This document shows positions 59,212 through 64,000 of a stretch of DNA of 64,000 bases, one piece after another. The first letter of the stretch is position 1, and each line of letters begins with the position of its first letter. Below the pieces are notes generated by a model. It saw only the letters and a list, made by a program, of their open reading frames with translations, searched no databases and was not told where the DNA came from. Made by a program: the position numbers and the translations under genes. The stretch is from an uncultured Coriobacteriaceae bacterium (lineage in GTDB: Bacteria; Actinomycetota; Coriobacteriia; Coriobacteriales; Atopobiaceae): NCBI GenBank assembly GCA_902803315.1, contig CADCPM010000088.1, positions 1 through 64,000 on the forward strand, read 5' to 3'.

Positions 59212-60543
59212 ATGGCAATAAAGGGCGCCCTATTTGATTGCGACGGTACGATAGTGGACTCCATGCCCATGTGGACGAGCTGCTGTGTGTCGCTTTTGGA
59301 GCGCTATGGCGTTCGTGACGCCATGCGCGTCTTTTTGGAGCACGAGTCCTTGGATATGAACAAGAAATGCTTATGGTATCACGACAACCTTGGCATCGGG
59401 CAGAGTGGCGAGGCGTTGTACGAGGAACTGTGGGCTATGGTAAGCGATGCCTACGACCGCCAGGTGCAAGTTTTCGAGGGATGTCGTGCGTTCTTGTCTG
59501 AGTTGCATGCGCACGGGGTGCCGTGCGCAATCGTGAGCTCCACGCCAACCGCGCTTGTGGAGCATGTGCTTGAGTGCCATGGCCTTGCTCACTACTTCCA
59601 AAAGGTCGTGTTCGTGGGCGATGTGGGCCGCGGAAAGGAACACAGCGATTGCTACGTTGCCGCCTGTCGCATGCTGGGTACCCCTCGAGAGGAGACTTGG
59701 GTCTTTGAAGACGCGCCGTTTGGAGTGCGTTCCGCCGTACGTGCGGGCTTTCCCACGGTCGCCGTGCTAAACGACCACGATGGGAGGGACGAGGAGTTTC
59801 TTGCGACCTGGGCGACGGTGGTTGCGCGTTCGTACAAGGAGCTTACGGTGTCGCGTCTGGAGGAGCTGCGCCCGCGCGTGACGCGTGCGCTCGTGGTCGC
59901 GGGATCACCGCAGCAGAGCTCGCAGGATCTGCTCATGAGCCTCGCATCAGACGCCGACTGCGTGATTGCCGCCGATGCGGGCGTTAACGTGCTGTATCGT
60001 GTTGGCATCGTTCCCCACGCGTACTGCGGGGATGCCGACTCCGCATCGCCCGAGGCGATTGAGTGGGCGCGAAATGCGGGAGCCCGCCTTGATGCGCACC
60101 CGATCGAAAAGGACGACACGGATCTTGGCTTGGCCCTCTCCCTTGCAAGGGACTGGGCAGAGGAGCGTGGCACGGCGCTGCGGGTATGTGTGACCTGCGC
60201 TTCCGGAGGCCGTCCCGACCACGCGCTGGGAGTGTGGGGCGTGCTGGCAAGATACGCCAAGGCCTGCCCACGTCTCGTAGAGGATGGCTTTGAGTGCAGG
60301 GTTCTCTCGCCTGCGGGCGAGGCGTCGTGGGATTTGCACGAAGAGGCAGGAACGACTGTCTCCGCAATAGCGCTTGCGCCTCACACCGTGGCGAGCGAGA
60401 GGGGAATGCGTTGGGAGCTCGAAGGCGAGGAGCTTGGCCTCTTGGACGATAGGGGCGTCTCCAATCGCATGACGGGAGACCGAGCGCACGTTGAATGCGA
60501 GTCAGGCGTGCTTGCCGTCTTCGTCCTGCGCGAGAACGGATGA
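59212..60543 (+). CDS. HAD-phosphatase :: thiamine pyrophosphokinase fusion
   Basis: One 443-residue frame joins two enzymes. Residues about 1-215 are a HAD hydrolase of the beta-phosphoglucomutase type: the nucleophile loop FDCDGTIVDSMPMW at 8-21, the VSSTPT loop, and VFEDAPFGVRSAVRAGF. Residues about 225-443 are thiamine pyrophosphokinase-like: CVIAADAGVNVLYRVGI, the GDADSASPE loop, HPIEKDDTDLGLAL, and CASGGRPDHALG. The TPK half fits thiN of the conserved thiN-rpmB-yloU-yloV-recG order. The HAD half may act on a phosphate ester such as thiamine monophosphate, but that is a guess. GGAGG lies before ATG 59212. Confidence 0.85.
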   Translation: MAIKGALFDCDGTIVDSMPMWTSCCVSLLERYGVRDAMRVFLEHESLDMNKKCLWYHDNLGIGQSGEALYEELWAMVSDAYDRQVQVFEGCRAFLSELHAHGVPCAIVSSTPTALVEHVLECHGLAHYFQKVVFVGDVGRGKEHSDCYVAACRMLGTPREETWVFEDAPFGVRSAVRAGFPTVAVLNDHDGRDEEFLATWATVVARSYKELTVSRLEELRPRVTRALVVAGSPQQSSQDLLMSLASDADCVIAADAGVNVLYRVGIVPHAYCGDADSASPEAIEWARNAGARLDAHPIEKDDTDLGLALSLARDWAEERGTALRVCVTCASGGRPDHALGVWGVLARYAKACPRLVEDGFECRVLSPAGEASWDLHEEAGTTVSAIALAPHTVASERGMRWELEGEELGLLDDRGVSNRMTGDRAHVECESGVLAVFVLRENG

Positions 60544-60557
60544 CGACGCCCATACCC

Positions 60558-60615
60558 TCGCACCTGCGATGCGGCCCGCAAGCGGTGACTTACGAAGTGG
60601 ACGAGCAAACCCGAG
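60558..60615. repeat. Hairpin repeat family 1, left-half remnant
   Basis: CACCTGCGATGCGGCCCGCA and a mutated core (GCGGTGACTTACGAAGTGGA) are present, then the sequence breaks off before the right arm. It lies 15 bases after the fusion gene. Confidence 0.55.
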
Positions 60616-60755
60616 GTTGACACTGCAGAAGCCAAACCCTTCACTTGCCGGCTTTTCGCGGTTGACGTGGCTCTTGCATCAGGCTAAACTACGAATTTGC
60701 GCTTGTCTGCTCCGCGCGTATGTGGGCAAATGAGGGATGACCCCCAATTTGGCCA

Positions 60756-60783
60756 TTGCGTGCCATCAAGCATGTGGTATAGT
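60756..60783 (+). promoter_or_regulatory. Promoter of rpmB
   Basis: A -35 box TTGCGT (60756-60761) and a -10 box TATAGT (60778-60783) are separated by 16 bases. The start of transcription would be about 70 bases before the rpmB ATG. No riboswitch is seen in the leader. Confidence 0.5.
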
Positions 60784-60857
60784 ACGTTCGTTTTGTGAGT
60801 CTGCGCGTCGGTGGCCACTACTTCGCCAAGACGCCGCCATTGGAGGTTTGAGTAGTC

Positions 60858-61046
60858 ATGTCCAAGGTATGTGAGATTTGCGGCAAGCACCCTGTTGCCG
60901 GTCGCTCGATTTCCCACTCGTTCCGTACGGTTAACCGCAAGTTCCGTCCGAACATTCAGCGCGTTACGGTCGTTCAGGATGGCCACAAGCGCAAGATGAA
61001 CGTCTGCACCCGCTGCCTGAAGAAGGGCAATATCGCCAGGAGCTAA
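60858..61046 (+). CDS. rpmB: 50S ribosomal protein L28
   Basis: A 62-residue L28 of the zinc-binding kind: CEICGK at residues 5-10 and CTRCLKKG at 52-59 form the four-cysteine site. SRSISHSFRTVNRKFRPN-like core sequence is intact between them (here beginning GRSISHSF). GGAGG lies 11 bases before ATG 60858. It is followed by an intrinsic terminator, so it is largely monocistronic. Confidence 0.97.
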   Translation: MSKVCEICGKHPVAGRSISHSFRTVNRKFRPNIQRVTVVQDGHKRKMNVCTRCLKKGNIARS

Positions 61047-61084
61047 CGGCAGCACACAAAACGCAGCTCACACATAGCATTTTT

Positions 61085-61112
61085 GGGATCGCCTGCGGGC
61101 GGTCCTTTTTTG
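61085..61112 (+). terminator. Intrinsic terminator after rpmB
   Basis: GGATCGCC / GGCGGTCC form an 8-bp stem with a TGCG loop, followed by six T. It ends the rpmB transcript 40 bases after the stop. Confidence 0.85.
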
Positions 61113-61139
61113 CGGGCAGTCACCCCGCGTGTTGGAGTA

Positions 61140-61254
61140 GCTGTTCGCGCCCCGCGCTTGCGCACCCCCGCAGGCGGCGACTCACGAAGTGAGCGAGGGA
61201 AGCGAGCGCGGAGCCGCATGCGGGGGTGCGCAAGCGCGGGGTCTGAGCAGTAGC
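61140..61254. repeat. Hairpin repeat family 1 copy
   Basis: The 23 bases next to the core (CCCCGCGCTTGCGCACCCCC... and complement) pair perfectly; outer parts GCTGTTC / GAGCAGTAGC pair less well. The core differs from others at a few bases (GAGGGAAGCGAG). It lies between the rpmB terminator and the Asp23-like gene. Confidence 0.78.
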
Positions 61255-61355
61255 CGTCCATCAATCGTATGCGCACGTTCCGTGTGCTTTTACATAACCC
61301 AAGGGCATTTGATATAATCGCCACGTTTCTAGGTATCGTCGCAGAGGAGACACCC

Positions 61356-61700
61356 ATGGCATCTAAGGTTCCCGGTTCCCTCAGAGTTTCGAATGACGTA
61401 ATAGCCGACCTCGCGGGCTATGCCGCGTTGGAATGCTATGGCGTCGTGGGTATGGCAGACATAGACGAGGAGCAGAGCGTCGTACGCTTGCTGCCGATAT
61501 ATCGCCTGCGCAAGGGGATTGAGGTCTCTTTGGAGGATGGACTAATCGTCGTGGACCTGCACGTTATCCTCGAGCACGGCGTGAACATGGCGTCCGTAGC
61601 CCAGAACCTCGAGAGTACCGTTAAGTTCATACTCAACCAGATCGCCGAAATCAGTCAGGCGGAGGTTCGCGTGCACGTAGAGGGTTTGCGCAAAAACTAG
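61356..61700 (+). CDS. Asp23/YloU-family protein
   Basis: A 114-residue member of the Asp23/DUF322 family, small proteins that link envelope stress to the fatty-acid kinase locus. LRVSNDVIADLAGYAALECYGVVGM near the start and VNMASVAQNLESTVKFILNQ in the middle are family features. AGAGGAG lies 5 bases before ATG 61356. fakA starts 51 bases after the stop, the usual yloU-yloV order. Confidence 0.9.
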   Translation: MASKVPGSLRVSNDVIADLAGYAALECYGVVGMADIDEEQSVVRLLPIYRLRKGIEVSLEDGLIVVDLHVILEHGVNMASVAQNLESTVKFILNQIAEISQAEVRVHVEGLRKN

Positions 61701-61751
61701 CGTTGCTCCCACGATTCTGTAGGCCTATATAACCGAGAGGCACCAAGCTCT

Positions 61752-63419
61752 ATGATTTCCAGTGCAATTCGTAAGTGTTTTCCCGTCGCGGCCCGCGTGG
61801 TGGCCGACAAGGCGGAAGAGATTAACAAGCTCAACGTGTTCCCCGTACCCGATGGCGATACGGGAACCAATATGTCGCTTACGCTCGCAACCGTCGTCCA
61901 TGAAGTCGAGTCATTGCCCGACAGCGCATCCATGGAGGATGTGGCAAAGGCAATAACGCATGGCTCGCTCATGGGCGCTCGCGGAAACTCGGGCGTCATC
62001 ACGAGTCAGATTTTGCGCGGCGTGGCCGAGGGCCTGGTGCCCGTAAAGAGCGAGCACGCCACGCCCGTCGATGTGGCCATTGCGCTGCGAAACGGCGTGG
62101 CCGTGGCCTTTAAGGCGGTGCGGAAGCCGGTGGAGGGCACCATCCTTACGGTGCTGCGCGATATTTCCGCAAAGGCAGATCATCTCGCCAAGAATCGCGA
62201 CATGACGGTTGACGACATGCTCGAGCAGATTGTCGTGGAGGCATATGAGTCGGTTGCCCGCACCCCGGACCTGCTTCCCGTGCTCAAAGAGAATGGCGTG
62301 GTGGACTCCGGCGCATACGGACTGGCCACGTTCATCGAGGGGTTCGTGAACGCATACCTCGGACGCTCCGACGAGCTCACCGACTTCAACCCCACCATTG
62401 GAGCCTCCGATGCCAAGGGCAGCGTGGCCGACGTGGTGGATATCGAGATAAACGACGACTGGACGGGTTCGGAGTTCCGCTACTGCACGGAGTTCCTCTT
62501 CCATGCGGACTCGCCGCACTTCGACGAGGAGGCGTGCTTGCGTTACTTCTCGTCCATGGGAGACTGCGAGCTGCTGGTAGGCTCGAACCCCGACTTCAAA
62601 TGCCATGTCCACACGAACCGTCCCGATCGCGTGATTAGGCATATGCTGCATAGGGGTCAGGTATTCAACGTGTTCGTGCACAACATGGACCTCGAGGCGC
62701 AGGAGCGTACGGAGGGCATACGTGCCGATAAGCAGGCCGATGCCGCTCAGCGCAAGGGACTGGGCTTCGTGGCGGTTGCCGCAGGTTCGGGCGAGGCGGA
62801 CATTCTCTCTTCGCTTGGCGTTGACGTTGTGGTTTCGGGCGGTCAGACCATGAATCCCTCCACGGCCGACATTCTTACCGCCATCGAGTCGTGCAATGCC
62901 GACGAGGTCGTCGTGCTGCCCAATAACGGAAACATCCGCATGGCTGCCGAAGCCGCAGCGAGCGCATGTGAGAATACGCGGGTATATGTGGTTCCCACGC
63001 GTACGGTGCTGCAAGGATTCGCTGCGATGTTCGCTGCAAACACAGAGGGAACGGGCGAGGAGAACGCCGAGGTAATGTCTGATGCCATTACGGAAGTTCG
63101 CGATGGCGAGGTTACCACGGCGGTCCGTGATTCGCAGGCCGCAGACGGCTCGCCCATCCACGCCGGCGACGTTATGGGAATTGAGGGCGACGCCATTACG
63201 GTTGTAGGCAGCGACGTGGCTGCCGTTACCCTCGAGCTCATCGATCGCATGCAGGAGGCCGAGGAGGGCGACACCCTAACCATCCTTGCGGGCGAGGATC
63301 TTTCGGACGAGGCTTTTGAGTCCATCCAAGGTCTGATCGAGGAGCATCAGCCCGATTTGGAGATAGACGCCCATCGTGGCGAGCAGCCCCTCTATCCGAT
63401 CATCTTCTCCATAGAGTAG
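61752..63419 (+). CDS. fakA: Fatty acid kinase catalytic subunit (DAK2/YloV family)
   Basis: FakA phosphorylates fatty acids bound to FakB for membrane synthesis. The 555-residue protein has the DhaL kinase domain at about 1-200: NKLNVFPVPDGDTGTNMSLT near residues 29-48 with three metal Asp residues, and SLMGARGNSGVITSQILRG near 74-92. A middle domain and a DegV-like C-terminal part (PDLEIDAHRGEQPLYPIIFSIE) follow. The start is ATG 61752. recG follows in the conserved order. Confidence 0.92.
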   Translation: MISSAIRKCFPVAARVVADKAEEINKLNVFPVPDGDTGTNMSLTLATVVHEVESLPDSASMEDVAKAITHGSLMGARGNSGVITSQILRGVAEGLVPVKSEHATPVDVAIALRNGVAVAFKAVRKPVEGTILTVLRDISAKADHLAKNRDMTVDDMLEQIVVEAYESVARTPDLLPVLKENGVVDSGAYGLATFIEGFVNAYLGRSDELTDFNPTIGASDAKGSVADVVDIEINDDWTGSEFRYCTEFLFHADSPHFDEEACLRYFSSMGDCELLVGSNPDFKCHVHTNRPDRVIRHMLHRGQVFNVFVHNMDLEAQERTEGIRADKQADAAQRKGLGFVAVAAGSGEADILSSLGVDVVVSGGQTMNPSTADILTAIESCNADEVVVLPNNGNIRMAAEAAASACENTRVYVVPTRTVLQGFAAMFAANTEGTGEENAEVMSDAITEVRDGEVTTAVRDSQAADGSPIHAGDVMGIEGDAITVVGSDVAAVTLELIDRMQEAEEGDTLTILAGEDLSDEAFESIQGLIEEHQPDLEIDAHRGEQPLYPIIFSIE

Positions 63420-63431
63420 CGCCAGGCTTGG

Positions 63432-64000
63432 GTGAATAACGTGACGGCCGTGGCAAGCGAGGCGAGCACGCGTGTCTTGCGCACGTGCTCGCTTGCCGAT
63501 GACGCTAGCTCATTGCGTTACGTAACGGGTAAGCGGCGCGCGGCGCTTGATCGTTTGGGACTCAAACGCGTGCGAGACGTGCTTCTGCATCTGCCGCATC
63601 GCTATTTGGATTTCAGCAACGTTACCTACATTGGCTATGCCGAGGTTGGCTCGGACGTTACAGTGGTGGGTACCGTAGACAAGATCAAGCTCAAGAGACC
63701 GCGGCCTCGCATGCAGATCGTGGAAGTGAGCGTCGTCGATCAGACGGGCGTGCTTGTCGCTACGTTTTTCCAACAGCCGTGGATTGCCGATCAGCTCAAG
63801 CAAGGGGATGTGGTTGCCCTCTCGGGCAAAGTGACTTTCTCATATGGCTTTAGGCAGATGAAGGCTCCCTTCCATGAGGTGGTGGCGCAGGGGGAGGGCT
63901 CAGGCTCCTATTCACGCATTCTTCCCGTTCATCCCGTGAGCGAAGGTCTAAGCGCCTCGTGGATGCGTCGCATCGTCGCGTGCGCGATCGCAGACGCGGG
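63432..64000 (+). CDS. recG: ATP-dependent DNA helicase RecG, N-terminal part (cut by window edge)
   Basis: RecG remodels replication forks and Holliday junctions. The 189 codons present cover the start of the wedge domain: RRAALDRLGLKRVRDVLLHLPHRYLD and the OB fold with VTVVGTVDKIKLKR and LKQGDVVALSGKV. ILPVHPVSEGLS precedes the helicase core, which lies beyond the edge. The start is uncertain among GTG 63432, GTG 63441 and TTG 63477. A 14-bp hairpin (63452-63497) overlaps these starts. Confidence 0.9.
   Translation, partial: MNNVTAVASEASTRVLRTCSLADDASSLRYVTGKRRAALDRLGLKRVRDVLLHLPHRYLDFSNVTYIGYAEVGSDVTVVGTVDKIKLKRPRPRMQIVEVSVVDQTGVLVATFFQQPWIADQLKQGDVVALSGKVTFSYGFRQMKAPFHEVVAQGEGSGSYSRILPVHPVSEGLSASWMRRIVACAIADA

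Noticed and set aside
1-64000. CRISPR array
   Set aside because: No regularly spaced direct repeats of 25-40 bases with unique spacers are visible; the repeats found are dispersed palindromes.

Overview
The window looks like part of a chromosome from an actinobacterium of class Coriobacteriia, most likely Atopobiaceae (Olsenella-like). This is inferred from the moderately high GC content, strong Shine-Dalgarno sequences with frequent GTG/TTG starts, and housekeeping gene orders: DUF512-der-plsY-gpsA and priA-def-fmt-rsmB...TPK-rpmB-yloU-fakA-recG. No 16S gene is present, so the placement rests on gene content and order only.

Bases 1 to about 13,500 are accessory DNA of lower and uneven GC. 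They hold an orphan DnaC-like ATPase, a TIGR02391-type protein, a compact trio (dCTP-deaminase-fold protein, membrane coiled-coil protein, DUF1653 protein), an AIPR abortive-infection protein and a DUF2971 protein. Around them lie many broken genes: a frameshifted glycosyltransferase, two insertion-sequence accessory remnants, two DUF3800 genes each interrupted by a stop codon, a mobile-element protein with an early stop, a GNAT fragment and the last codons of a UDP-glucose dehydrogenase. It reads as an eroded cell-surface and defence region. Both DUF3800 genes have a structured leader of the kind known as DUF3800 RNA motifs.

From 13.5 kb the chromosome is ordinary and dense. 13.5-27.8 kb carries a TetR regulator, a PDZ/radical-SAM DUF512 protein, an EAL-domain membrane protein, der, plsY-gpsA (phospholipid synthesis), rpe, a cysteine desulfurase, a coiled-coil zinc-ribbon protein, coaBC, nfo and an ABC-F protein. 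27.9-41.4 kb carries membrane proteins, an ECF sigma factor next to a VanY-like lipoprotein, a glpA/glpB/DUF1667-like redox operon, a YdcF protein, a Ski2-like DUF3516 helicase and a DUF2339 protein. 41.6-49.7 kb holds a second TetR, a SAM-I riboswitch with metK, and a TerB_N protein / BrxD-like ATPase / Lhr-like helicase cassette that resembles BREX parts without the BREX methylase or phosphatase. 50-64 kb holds an SPFH/zinc-ribbon protein, then priA, def, fmt, rsmB, a GGDEF protein, an FmdB-type protein, a HAD::thiamine-pyrophosphokinase fusion, rpmB, an Asp23/YloU protein, fakA and the start of recG.

The most unusual feature is a set of intergenic hairpin repeats in at least two families. 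Each copy keeps a conserved central core, but its long complementary arms differ from copy to copy. Two loci show copies nested inside other copies, one with a 5-bp direct duplication at the insertion point. This suggests small, mobile, palindrome-forming elements, and I do not recognise them as a named family.
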